NCBI RefSeq assembly: GCF_010729305.1
Contig: NZ_AP022574.1
Span: 4,774,001-4,838,000, forward strand
Direction of reading: 5' to 3'
Length of the DNA: 64,000 nt
Source: Mycolicibacterium psychrotolerans
GTDB lineage: Bacteria; Actinomycetota; Actinomycetes; Mycobacteriales; Mycobacteriaceae
The notes under the pieces are model-generated. The model had not been told where the DNA came from. It was given only the letters and a program-made list of their open reading frames with translations, and made no database searches. Position 1 is the first letter of the stretch. Each line of letters begins with the position of its first letter. This document shows, piece by piece, positions 35,690-44,053 of this stretch. The position numbers and the translations under genes are program-made.

Positions 35690-36544
35690 ATGGGTGATGC
35701 GACGACGGTGTCGCCGGCCGAACAGGACGCGGCACGAGCGTTGAAAGCCAAGCACCGGGCGCTGTGGGCCTCGGGGGACTATCCCGCCGTCGCGGCGGAC
35801 CTCATTCCCGGCCTGGGCGCGCGGCTGGTCGAGGCGTGCGGCGTGCGGACCGGGCAGCGTGTGCTCGATCTCGCCGCGGGCACCGGCAACGCCGCGATCC
35901 CGGCCGCGGCGACCGGGGCGACGGTCACCGCCAGCGATCTGACGCCGGAGTTGTTCGACGCCGGCCGTGCGCTCGCCGCGCAGCGCGGGGTCCAACTCGA
36001 CTGGGTGGAGGCGGACGTCGAGGCGCTGCCCTTCGCGGACGACGAGTTCGATGTCGTGATGTCCTGCGTCGGGGCGATGTTCGCACCACACCACCGCGTG
36101 ACGGCCGAGGAGATCGTCCGGGTGGTCCGGCCCGGCGGGACGATCGGGATGATCAACTGGACGGCCGACGGTTTCATCGGCCGATTGTTCGCGACCATGA
36201 AGCCGTACGCTCCCCCGCCTCCACCCGGAGGGAGCCCCGCACCGCTGTGGGGCGACGAGGGCCATGTCCGCGAGTTGTTCGGCGACTCCGTCACCGACCT
36301 GACGCTGCGCCGCGAGACGGTGGTGATGGACCGCTGCGCCACCCCGCTCGAGTTCCGTGAGTACTGGAAAGCCAACTACGGCCCCACCATCGCGACGTAC
36401 CGCTTCAACGAAAGCGATCCCGAGCGGTCGGCCGCCCTAGACGCGGACTTCCTCGCCCTGCTCGAACAGGCTGACACCGCGACTGAATCGGACCGCACCG
36501 CCTACCCCGCCGAGTATCTGCTGGTGACGGCGACCAAGCGGTAG
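35690..36544 (+). CDS. Class I SAM-dependent methyltransferase
   Basis: 284 aa. SAM-binding motif I RVLDLAAGTGNAAIPAA, motif II VTASDLTPELFDAGRAL, VEADVEALPFADDEFDVVMS (motif III) and VRPGGTIGMINWTADGFIG. Of the UbiE/methyltransferase-11 type; small-molecule substrate unknown. A GGAGGAGTGG stretch upstream of ATG 35690 gives a strong ribosome site. It follows the LuxR gene in the same direction. Confidence 0.88.
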   Translation: MGDATTVSPAEQDAARALKAKHRALWASGDYPAVAADLIPGLGARLVEACGVRTGQRVLDLAAGTGNAAIPAAATGATVTASDLTPELFDAGRALAAQRGVQLDWVEADVEALPFADDEFDVVMSCVGAMFAPHHRVTAEEIVRVVRPGGTIGMINWTADGFIGRLFATMKPYAPPPPPGGSPAPLWGDEGHVRELFGDSVTDLTLRRETVVMDRCATPLEFREYWKANYGPTIATYRFNESDPERSAALDADFLALLEQADTATESDRTAYPAEYLLVTATKR

Positions 36545-36554
36545 GGCGCCCTAC
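36541..36554. terminator. Palindrome between convergent genes
   Basis: GTAGGGCGCCCTAC is a perfect 14-bp palindrome that includes the methyltransferase stop codon and lies 13 nt before the end of the convergent permease gene. It may act as a two-way terminator, though there is no loop to spare and no U-tract. Confidence 0.3.
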
Positions 36555-36567
36555 AGCATGTCGCTCA

Positions 36568-37929
36568 TCAATCTCCGGTCCGGTTACCGCTGCGGCGACG
36601 GGCCACCGTGCGCGCCACCACATACAGCACGACACCGACCACCAGCAGCACACCGGCGAACAGCCACACCGTCGCACTCTGCTGGGTCAACAGCAGCACG
36701 CACGACGCGACACCGAGGACCGGGACGAACGTCCACACCCGGAAATGCGGATGCCCGACGTGGTCGCGGCGCAGCACCAGCACCGCGACGTTGGTGGACA
36801 GGAAGACGAACAACAGCAGCAGCACCACCGTCTGGGCCAGCGTCGACAGATCGCCGACGAGGGTCAGCATCATCGCGACCACCGTGGTGGCGACGATCGC
36901 CACCCACGGGGTGCGGCGGTTGGGCAGCACCCGGGTCAGCACACCCGGCAGCAGGCCCTGCTCGGCCATGCCGTACGTCAGCCGGCTCGACATGATCATC
37001 GTGAGCAGTGCGCCGTTGGCGACGGCGATCAGCGCGATAAGGCTGAAGACCCAGTCCGGGATGCCGGCGCCGGACGCGCCGACGACGGCCAGCAGCGGGC
37101 CCGTCGACTCCGACAGTTCCTCGGGGGGCAGCGCGATGGCGCTCGCGAGACCGACCAGGGCGTACATCACTCCGGCAGTGATCAGCGCGCCGAACAGGGC
37201 CCGCGGGTACACCCGGCTCGGATCCTTGATCTCCTCGACCACGTTGGCCGACGTCTCGAAACCGACGAACGAGTAGTACGCGATGATCGCGCCGCCCAGG
37301 ATCGCAAGCGCCGGGGGCGACCCGTCGGGGAACTCGACGACGCGGCCGACGTCGCCGTCGCCCCGGCCGAGCATGACGGCCACCACGGCGATCACGATCA
37401 GCAGACCGGACAGCTCGATGACCGTCATCACCACGTTCGTCTTCAGCGACTCGCTGATCCCCCGGGCGTTCAGACACGCCACCAGCACCAGGAACACCAG
37501 CGCAGCGGGGACGACGGGCACGTCGACGAACGTCGCGAGGTAGTCACCGGAGAACGCGAGCGCCAGTCCGGCGGCGCTGGTCACGCCGGCGGCGAGCATC
37601 GAGAAACCCACCAGGAACGACAGCAGGGGCTTGCCGAAGGCGCGATCGGCGAAGACCGCCGCTCCCCCAGCGCGCGGATACTTCGTCACCAACTCGGCGT
37701 ACGAGCCCGCGGTCAGCAGAGCCATCAGCAAGGCGATCACCAGAGGCGCCCAGAGCACGCCGCCGACCTCGTCGGACAGCACCCCCATCAGTGCGTAGAT
37801 CCCCGCGCCCAGCACGTCGCCGAGAATGAACAGGAACAACAGCGGCCCGGTGATCGACCGGGCGAGCTTGGTCGGCGCGGCGGTGTCGACGGCCCACGCG
37901 GTGCCGGTCTCCGAAGACGTGTGAGACAT
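36568..37929 (-). CDS. APC-superfamily amino-acid permease
   Basis: 453 aa from ATG 37929, preceded by GAGAGGACACC. About 12 helices. Seen: the first-helix signature GPLLFLFILGDVLGAGIYAL with the GxGIY-type unwound substrate site, AELVTKYPRAGGAAVFADRA, YYSFVGFETSANVVEEIKDP (TM6-loop), and SRLTYGMAEQGLLP. Imports an amino acid or amine by proton symport; specificity cannot be read. An upstream in-frame extension to 38166 lacks support. Confidence 0.9.
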   Translation of the reverse strand: MSHTSSETGTAWAVDTAAPTKLARSITGPLLFLFILGDVLGAGIYALMGVLSDEVGGVLWAPLVIALLMALLTAGSYAELVTKYPRAGGAAVFADRAFGKPLLSFLVGFSMLAAGVTSAAGLALAFSGDYLATFVDVPVVPAALVFLVLVACLNARGISESLKTNVVMTVIELSGLLIVIAVVAVMLGRGDGDVGRVVEFPDGSPPALAILGGAIIAYYSFVGFETSANVVEEIKDPSRVYPRALFGALITAGVMYALVGLASAIALPPEELSESTGPLLAVVGASGAGIPDWVFSLIALIAVANGALLTMIMSSRLTYGMAEQGLLPGVLTRVLPNRRTPWVAIVATTVVAMMLTLVGDLSTLAQTVVLLLLFVFLSTNVAVLVLRRDHVGHPHFRVWTFVPVLGVASCVLLLTQQSATVWLFAGVLLVVGVVLYVVARTVARRRSGNRTGD

Positions 37930-38031
37930 GCGGTGTCCTCTCTCGGGCCCATGACAGGCCGGTCCGCCGGAATCTGTACCCGTTGCGCGGACTTCTAGGC
38001 CCCGAGCCGCCGCGGAGGCCAGAATGAGCGC

Positions 38032-39198
38032 ATGCGCTTCGGGAACTTCATGGCACCGTTTCACCCCACCGGACAGAATCCGACCCTGGCCATCGAACGG
38101 GATCTCGACCTCGTCGTGGCGATGGATCGGCTCGGATTCCACGAGGCGTGGATCGGCGAGCACCACTCGGCCGGCTTCGAGATCATCGCCTCACCCGAGG
38201 TGTTCATCGGCGTCGCGGCGGAGCGGACCAAGCACATCAAGCTGGGCACCGGGGCCAGCTCGCTGCCCTACCACCACCCGCTGATGCTCGCGGATCGTAT
38301 GGTGCTGCTTGACCACCTGACCCGCGGCCGGGTGATGCTGGGGTGCGGACCGGGCCAGCTCACCTCCGACGCGCACATGCTCGGCATCCCGGCCGACGAG
38401 CAGCGCCCCCGCATGGAGCAGAGCCTCGACGCCATCATGCGGCTGCTGCGCGGCGAGACCGTCACCATGCACACCGACGGGTTCACGTTGCAGGACGCGC
38501 GACTGCAGTTGAAGCCCTACAGCGATCCGTGTTTCGACGTCGCGGTCGCGGCGTCGTTCTCGCCGACCGGCCCGCGCGGCGCGGGGCGGCACGGCATCGG
38601 CATGCTGTCGATCGCCGCGACCGCAAGGCAGGGCATGGACCTGTTGGCACAACACTGGAAGACCTGGGAGGAGGTGGCCCTCGAGCACAGCCATGTCGCC
38701 GACCGGTCCAAGTGGCGGCTCGTCGGCCCGATGCACCTGGCCGACACCCGGGAGCAGGCCGAGCGGGACGTCGCTTACGGCATCGCGGAGTTCTCCCGCT
38801 ATTTCAGCCACATCCTGCCCGCAGGGCCGGTGCAGGGCGACACCGTCGAGGAGATCATCGCCAACAACCGGGAGTCGGGCTTCGCGGTGATCGGCACACC
38901 CGAGGACGCGGTCGCCAAGATCGAAGAACTCGTCGAGGCGAGTGACGGCGGTTTCGGCGCCTTCCTGCTCTTCGACCACGACTGGGCGCCGCCTGCGGCG
39001 AAGCTGCGCAGTTACGAACTGTTCGCGCAGTACGTGATCCCGCACTTCACCGGAGCGCTCGCCGCCCCTGCCGCGTCGCGCGACTGGGTCACCGACAGCG
39101 GACGCGAATTCGTCGACCGCGCCGCCCACGCGATCGGTAAGGCGATCGAGGACCACGCCGCCGAGCAACAGGCCAAGCACACTCCGGCCACCCCGTAG
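38032..39198 (+). CDS. LLM-class flavin-dependent monooxygenase (limonene monooxygenase-like)
   Basis: 388 aa. MRFGNFMAPFHPTGQNPTLA, GFHEAWIGEHHSAGFEIIAS, LGTGASSLPYHHPLMLADR, LDHLTRGRVMLGCGPGQL are those of luciferase-like flavin monooxygenases of the alkanal/limonene 1,2-monooxygenase type. Reduced flavin must come from a separate reductase. First gene of a plus-strand run (LLM, APH-like, SnoaL, VOC) with 6-, 18- and 63-nt gaps, so probably one transcript. Confidence 0.85.
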   Translation: MRFGNFMAPFHPTGQNPTLAIERDLDLVVAMDRLGFHEAWIGEHHSAGFEIIASPEVFIGVAAERTKHIKLGTGASSLPYHHPLMLADRMVLLDHLTRGRVMLGCGPGQLTSDAHMLGIPADEQRPRMEQSLDAIMRLLRGETVTMHTDGFTLQDARLQLKPYSDPCFDVAVAASFSPTGPRGAGRHGIGMLSIAATARQGMDLLAQHWKTWEEVALEHSHVADRSKWRLVGPMHLADTREQAERDVAYGIAEFSRYFSHILPAGPVQGDTVEEIIANNRESGFAVIGTPEDAVAKIEELVEASDGGFGAFLLFDHDWAPPAAKLRSYELFAQYVIPHFTGALAAPAASRDWVTDSGREFVDRAAHAIGKAIEDHAAEQQAKHTPATP

Positions 39199-39204
39199 CG
39201 CGTC

Positions 39205-40011
39205 TTGACCGCCGGGCCCGATCCGACCGCACTGGCGCAGCACCGGCTCGGGCAGTGGCGGTTGCGCGCCGACGGACCGGTCGAGCGCACCGCCGACGCG
39301 CTGACCCTGCCGGTACGGACGGCGGACGGGACGCCGGCACTGCTCAAGATCGGTGCATCGGACTCCGAGCACCTGGTGCTGCGCCGGTGGGGCGGCAACG
39401 GTGCGGTGCGGCTGCTGCGCGCCGACCCGCACGAGCGGGCGCTCCTCACCGAACGGGTGACGCCGACGACACTCGGCGCGCTGCCCGACACCGAGGCGTG
39501 CGAGATCGTCGCGGGACTCTACGCCCGCCTGCACGTTCCCGCGCTGCCCCAATTACCCTCGGCCACAGAGGCTTTGCGACGCTGGGCGGACCGACTGCGC
39601 GGTCTCGATCTCAGCGTGCCGGTGCCGCGCCGCTTGACCGAGCAGGCCCTGGCGCTGACGCGCGACCTGACCGACGACGCATCGGAGGTGGTGCTGCACG
39701 GCGACCTGCACTTCTCCTCGGTGCGCGCCGCCGATCGGGAACCCTGGCTGGCCGTCGACGCGCGCCCGGTCAACGGTGATCCGCACGACGAACTGTCCCC
39801 GATGCTGCTGCACCGCTGGGACGACTACGCCGGGCACGTCCGCGACGGTGTGCGGCACCGCTTCTGGACGCTCGTCGACGCCGCCGGCCTCGACGAGGAC
39901 CGGGCCCGCGCGTGGGTCGTGGTGAGGATGGTCCAGTTCGCCACCGACTCCGGCGTGGATGCCGCTGCGGTGACCCGCTACCTGGCGATCGCCAAGGCGG
40001 TGCAGGACTGA
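39205..40011 (+). CDS. Aminoglycoside phosphotransferase-like protein
   Basis: 268 aa from TTG 39205 (6 nt after the LLM stop). Resembles streptomycin 6-kinase/hydroxyurea-type small-molecule kinases: ALLKIGASDSEHLVLRRWGG (nucleotide-binding Lys and Glu), LYARLHVPALPQLPS, catalytic-loop VVLHGDLHFSSV, and LAVDARPVNGDPHDELSPML in place of the metal-binding IDPKG. Family members usually have Asn after HGDLHxG; here the position reads Ser, so activity is uncertain. Real substrate unknown. Confidence 0.75.
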   Translation: MTAGPDPTALAQHRLGQWRLRADGPVERTADALTLPVRTADGTPALLKIGASDSEHLVLRRWGGNGAVRLLRADPHERALLTERVTPTTLGALPDTEACEIVAGLYARLHVPALPQLPSATEALRRWADRLRGLDLSVPVPRRLTEQALALTRDLTDDASEVVLHGDLHFSSVRAADREPWLAVDARPVNGDPHDELSPMLLHRWDDYAGHVRDGVRHRFWTLVDAAGLDEDRARAWVVVRMVQFATDSGVDAAAVTRYLAIAKAVQD

Positions 40012-40029
40012 GCCGCTTACGGTGAGACG

Positions 40030-40563
40030 ATGACCGACCCGGTGCTCCAGGAGATGCTCGACGAGTTCGCGCTGCGCAGGCTCGTGCACCGCTACTGCCG
40101 CGCGGTCGACCGCGGTGACGCGGCGGCCCTGCGCGGCCTCTACCACCCGGACGCCACCGACGCGCACAGCGGATTCTCGGCCGGCTCGGCCGCCGATCTC
40201 GTCACGCAGATCATGGCCGCGCGCCCGTACCTGCGGTCCATGCAACACCACGTGACCACGATGAACTTCGCCGTCGACGGCAACGTCGCCGAAGGGGAGA
40301 TCTACATGCTGGCGACGCACACCCTCGACGCGGGCGATCGCGACGTCGACGTCGTAGTCGGCGGCCGCTACCTCGACACGTACGAAAAACGCGACGGCGA
40401 GTGGAGATTCAGCGCGCGGAGCATCGTGACCGACTGGGCGCGGGTCAACGACCCGTCGGCCACCGATCTGAGCCACCCGATCACCCGTGGCACCGCGACG
40501 GGAAGCCCGGGTACCGACGATCCCTCGCACCGGTTCTTCTCGCTGCTGACCGGCGGCGCATGA
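40030..40563 (+). CDS. SnoaL/NTF2-like protein
   Basis: 177 aa. Starts with the SnoaL_4 pattern LDEFALRRLVHRYCRAVDRGD, LRGLYHPDATDAHSGFSAG, then SMQHHVTTMNFAVDG and YLDTYEKRDGEWRFSARSIV. The cone-shaped fold binds a hydrophobic ligand and in relatives acts as cyclase, isomerase or dehydratase. Lies 18 nt after the APH-like gene, within the presumed operon. Confidence 0.82.
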   Translation: MTDPVLQEMLDEFALRRLVHRYCRAVDRGDAAALRGLYHPDATDAHSGFSAGSAADLVTQIMAARPYLRSMQHHVTTMNFAVDGNVAEGEIYMLATHTLDAGDRDVDVVVGGRYLDTYEKRDGEWRFSARSIVTDWARVNDPSATDLSHPITRGTATGSPGTDDPSHRFFSLLTGGA

Positions 40564-40626
40564 CGATTCGATGAACACGGGGCCTGTCGCGCGGGAATCG
40601 GCGTCCAACCGGGTACCGATGGGGGC

Positions 40627-41058
40627 ATGGCTCTGGTCAACAGCACGGGTTTCGCCCACGTCCGCATCACCGTCACCGACATCGTGCGATCCAAGAAGTT
40701 CTACGACACGGTGTTCGGGTGGCCCCTGGTCGTCGACGCGTCGTCCATGGCCGATGATCCGGGTGTCGCGGAATCACCGGAGCGGTTCTTCGGCGGTGCG
40801 GTCTACCAGACGCCGCAGGGCACCCTGTTCGGCCTGCGACCCGGGGGCAGCGGCGGCTTCGACCCCCTGCACACGGGACTCGACCACGTCAGCTTCGCCG
40901 TCGCGAGCAGGTCCGACCTGACGGCCGCCCAGGCGGCGCTCGAGGACGCCGGCATCGACCACGGTGCCATCACCGTGCTCGAAGACGCGGGGATCGCGAT
41001 CCTGTCATTCCAGGATCCCGACGACATCAACATCGAACTGACCGCGCCGCTGACCTGA
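40627..41058 (+). CDS. VOC family (glyoxalase-like) protein
   Basis: 143 aa. GFAHVRITVTDIVRSKKFYD, VFGWPLVVDAS, DHVSFAVASRSDLTAAQAAL, ILSFQDPDDINIELTAP cover both beta-alpha-beta modules; His of AHVRI, His of LDHVSF and Glu of NIEL are metal-ligand positions. Reaction unknown. Last gene of the plus run from 38032; convergent with the DUF1214 gene. Confidence 0.82.
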   Translation: MALVNSTGFAHVRITVTDIVRSKKFYDTVFGWPLVVDASSMADDPGVAESPERFFGGAVYQTPQGTLFGLRPGGSGGFDPLHTGLDHVSFAVASRSDLTAAQAALEDAGIDHGAITVLEDAGIAILSFQDPDDINIELTAPLT

Positions 41059-41065
41059 GCGTCGC

Positions 41066-42196
41066 TCAGAACACCGCGGTCGGCGCCTCGGCCAGCGCTA
41101 CCAGCGCCGTGTCCGGTCGCGCCGGCACGTTGTCGGCATGGAACCACCGAAACGCGAAGTTGCCCCGCGGGTAGTCGACCGTCGAGACCGAATTCGGATG
41201 TGCAGTAGGCCCTTTCGCGATGACGATCGTCACCGATCCGTCGCTGTTGGGCACCGCGGTGTGACCGTTGACGGACACCCTCGCGTCGGTCACGATGTGC
41301 CCGCCCATGAACTGGTTCCACACCACCATGTTCCAGAACCGGCACTGCGGGGGGCGGTGGGTGACGACGAGTGCTTCGTCATCGCCGAGAACGAAACTGC
41401 CGTACGAATAGCAGGCGTCGCGGGCCGACCAGCCGAAGTTGCCGTCCGGCACCTGATAGGGCTCCCCGAACTCGTTGGCCACCTGGGTGACCTCGTGCCC
41501 GAGCGCATGGGCGTCGTCGACGCGCGCCCCGACCGCAAGCGGCACGATCGCGAACATGGTGCGCAGCCAGGCCGCACACGCCCTCAGCGCCGCCGCCGTC
41601 TCCTGGTCACCGTGGCGGATCGGCTCCGGGTCGTCGAGTGCCTCGATCTGCCAGCGCACCGGCCGGCCCGCCACCGGATCGACTTGATAGTCGCGCGTCA
41701 CCAGCACCGCCATGCCCGGCAGCGGCCCGATCTCGAAGGAGAAGTCGCCGGCGGCGTCGATGCTTCCCGCGCTGTCCAGGTCGCTGTCGTTGACAATGCG
41801 CACCACGCGGTCCGACCAGCTGCCCGGGGCGGGCTCGTTGTAGGCGGTCACCGAGAAGTACACGCTGTCACCGCGATTGCCGCTGATGCGATAGCGGCGG
41901 CGCTCGTCGACCGGGCACAGGTGGTACCACGCGTCGGTGTTGTCCCCGCCCCAGCGGCGGTCGCGCCGGAAAGGGGTGTTCAGTTCGATGAACTGCGGCC
42001 GGCTGGGCTCGGCGAACAGATAGGTGTCGAACGCGACGCCGAGAGTGGTCGCCAGCATCCGATATCCGTCGGCGAGGTTCCGATCGTCGACGACCGCGCG
42101 GTCGCCCTCGGTGAAGCTTCGGTCGAGCCTGCCGAGCGTCTCGACCAATTCCCGCCAGGCCGAGCCGGATTCGCTGTCGTGGTGGTCATCAGTCAC
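41066..42196 (-). CDS. DUF1214 domain-containing protein (second cytoplasmic copy)
   Basis: 376 aa from GTG 42196. Motifs DTYLFAEPSRPQFIELN, RRWGGDNTDAWYHLCPVD, YRISGNRGDSVYFSVTAYN, and at the end HPNSVSTVDYPRGNFAFRWF. No signal peptide. GTGA overlap with the TetR gene upstream means they form one operon, and a sulfotransferase gene starts just on the other side of the TetR gene. Compare the sulfotransferase-DUF1214 pair at 8386-10781. Confidence 0.75.
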   Translation of the reverse strand: MTDDHHDSESGSAWRELVETLGRLDRSFTEGDRAVVDDRNLADGYRMLATTLGVAFDTYLFAEPSRPQFIELNTPFRRDRRWGGDNTDAWYHLCPVDERRRYRISGNRGDSVYFSVTAYNEPAPGSWSDRVVRIVNDSDLDSAGSIDAAGDFSFEIGPLPGMAVLVTRDYQVDPVAGRPVRWQIEALDDPEPIRHGDQETAAALRACAAWLRTMFAIVPLAVGARVDDAHALGHEVTQVANEFGEPYQVPDGNFGWSARDACYSYGSFVLGDDEALVVTHRPPQCRFWNMVVWNQFMGGHIVTDARVSVNGHTAVPNSDGSVTIVIAKGPTAHPNSVSTVDYPRGNFAFRWFHADNVPARPDTALVALAEAPTAVF

Positions 42197-42762
42197 GTGC
42201 TGATTCCTCTCATGATCAGGGTCGCGGCGCGATCCAGCCAGTCGTCGCCCGGGGCCGCGCCCCGAGTCAGCAGCGACACCAGCGTGATTCCGGCGACGGC
42301 CTCGGCCAACTCGCCGGCGGACACGTCCGGTCGCACCTCGCCGCGCGCGACCGCGTCGCGCAGGAAGTCGCCGAGTCCGCTGGTGATGACGTCGCCGAAT
42401 CTCTCGAGCAGTGCGGCGTGCAGGGTGGGGTCGGCGGCCATCTCACCGATCAGCCCGGGCAGCGCGGCGCGAGCGGGCGCGAGGATCGCCGCGACGCGTC
42501 GCACCATCTCGCGGATGTCACCGGCCAGCGACCCGGTCGACGGGATCTGCGTCGCCTCCCCAATCGGGAACACCGCCTCGTGCACCAGGTGTGCCTTGCT
42601 GGGCCAGCGCCGGTAGATCGCAGGCTTGCTGGTGCCGGCGCGCCGGGCGATGGCACCCACCGACAGCTCGGCATAGGGCACTTCGCCGATCAGTTCGGCC
42701 GTGGCCGTCAGCACGGCCTCGTCGATCTGCCGGCTGCGTGGCCGGCCAAGGTCTGTCGCCAT
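42193..42762 (-). CDS. TetR-family repressor
   Basis: 189 aa from ATG 42762; longer readings run over the divergent gene. N-terminal HTH: RSRQIDEAVLTATAELIGEV, LSVGAIARRAGTSKPAIYRR, WPSKAHLVHEAVF. The ligand-binding C-terminal part is of the TetR_C_11/AcrR kind. The 22-bp gap to the divergent sulfotransferase gene must contain the operator, so the repressor likely controls both its own DUF1214 operon and the sulfotransferase. Confidence 0.9.
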   Translation of the reverse strand: MATDLGRPRSRQIDEAVLTATAELIGEVPYAELSVGAIARRAGTSKPAIYRRWPSKAHLVHEAVFPIGEATQIPSTGSLAGDIREMVRRVAAILAPARAALPGLIGEMAADPTLHAALLERFGDVITSGLGDFLRDAVARGEVRPDVSAGELAEAVAGITLVSLLTRGAAPGDDWLDRAATLIMRGIST

Positions 42763-42784
42763 TACGTGACTCAGAGTAACATAA

Positions 42785-44053
42785 GTGGCTGTGACCGAAA
42801 CCGCAGGCGATGTCATCGTGCTCGACGATCTGGCCGCGCCACAGTACAGCGTTGCGGCCCAACAGGTTCGGGAGATGATGGCGTCGATGGCCGCCGAATG
42901 TCCCCTGACCTCCGACGCGCTGCACGCCGCGGCCCGGCAGGCCACCGGGCTGGACGACTTCGGCGCCGACGACTACCGCGAACGGCTCGACATCTACCTC
43001 GGCGCGCTCACCGAGCTCGACGACATGCACGCTCCCGGCCGGGTGAACTTCTTCAGCCAGCTCTCGCAGTGGCTGAAGAACCGGTTGCTGCTCACCGATC
43101 TCCTGCGGCGCCATCCCGAGATCGAGGACATCGAACTGGCGCCGCCGGTGGTGATCGCCGGATTGCCGCGCACCGGGACCACGCACCTGCACAACATGCT
43201 CGCCGCGGGACCGACGTTCCGCACGATGCAGTACTGGGAGAGCGTGGAACCGTTCCCACTGCCCGCCGAAGACGGCATCGAGCCCGATCCGCGGCGGGCC
43301 AGGATGGAGCTGGCGGTGTCGATGATGGACCTGCTGATCCCCCACTTCCGCAGCATGCACGAGATGACCACCGATCACGTGCACGAGGAGATCCAGCTGC
43401 TGGCCAACGACTTCTCCTCGATGCTGATGGAGACGCTGGCGCACGTGCCGGCCTGGCGGGACCACTACATGCGGTCGGATCAGACGCCGCATTACGAGTA
43501 CCTGCGCACCCAGCTCAAGGCCATGCAGTTCCTGCGCGGTGGACGCCGCTGGCTCCTCAAGTCACCCCAGCACCTCGAGCAGTTGCCGGTGCTGGACCGG
43601 GTGTTTCCCGGCGTGGTGGTGGTGTGCACCCATCGCGATCCGGTGCCGGTGGTGCTGTCGATGCTGGCGATGGTTGTCTACGCGGCACGGATGTACAGCG
43701 CGGCGCCACCGGTTCGCGCGATCGCTGCCGCATGGGTCGACCGGCTCGAGCTCATGCTGGCAACTCTGATCCGCGACCGCGACCTCATCGGACCCGAACG
43801 GTCGACCGACATCCGGTTCGACGATTTCATGGCCGACCAGGTGGGGACCGCCGAGCAGGTGTACGCGCTCGCGGGCGAACCGATGACCGACGAGGCGCGT
43901 GCGGCCATCGACGCCTATCAGGTTGCCCACCAACGCAACCGGTTCGGAAGGGTGGTCACCTCCTGCGAGATGTTCGGCGTCGAGGAACAGGACCTGATCC
44001 GGCGGTTCGCCCCCTACGCCGAGCGCTTCGGTGAGTCCAGTCCGCTCAGATGA
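42785..44053 (+). CDS. PAPS-dependent sulfotransferase family protein
   Basis: 422 aa from GTG 42785 (GTG 42791 also possible). 5'-phosphosulfate loop VVIAGLPRTGTTHLHNML (126-133 core), YWESVEPFPLP, RWLLKSPQHLEQLPVL (Lys-Ser-Pro-x-His), and the 3'-phosphate line VVVVCTHRDPVPVVLS. A Sulfotransfer_3 relative, longer at the N-terminus than the copy at 9630. Lipid, sterol or other small hydroxylated acceptor expected. Divergent from TetR; 3' end overlaps the GH13 gene by 8 nt. Confidence 0.88.
   Translation: MAVTETAGDVIVLDDLAAPQYSVAAQQVREMMASMAAECPLTSDALHAAARQATGLDDFGADDYRERLDIYLGALTELDDMHAPGRVNFFSQLSQWLKNRLLLTDLLRRHPEIEDIELAPPVVIAGLPRTGTTHLHNMLAAGPTFRTMQYWESVEPFPLPAEDGIEPDPRRARMELAVSMMDLLIPHFRSMHEMTTDHVHEEIQLLANDFSSMLMETLAHVPAWRDHYMRSDQTPHYEYLRTQLKAMQFLRGGRRWLLKSPQHLEQLPVLDRVFPGVVVVCTHRDPVPVVLSMLAMVVYAARMYSAAPPVRAIAAAWVDRLELMLATLIRDRDLIGPERSTDIRFDDFMADQVGTAEQVYALAGEPMTDEARAAIDAYQVAHQRNRFGRVVTSCEMFGVEEQDLIRRFAPYAERFGESSPLR

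Noticed and set aside
42763..42784. TTAC...GTAA inverted repeat as TetR operator between TetR and sulfotransferase genes
   Set aside because: Arms are only 4 nt; the operator must be near, but this exact element is not convincing.
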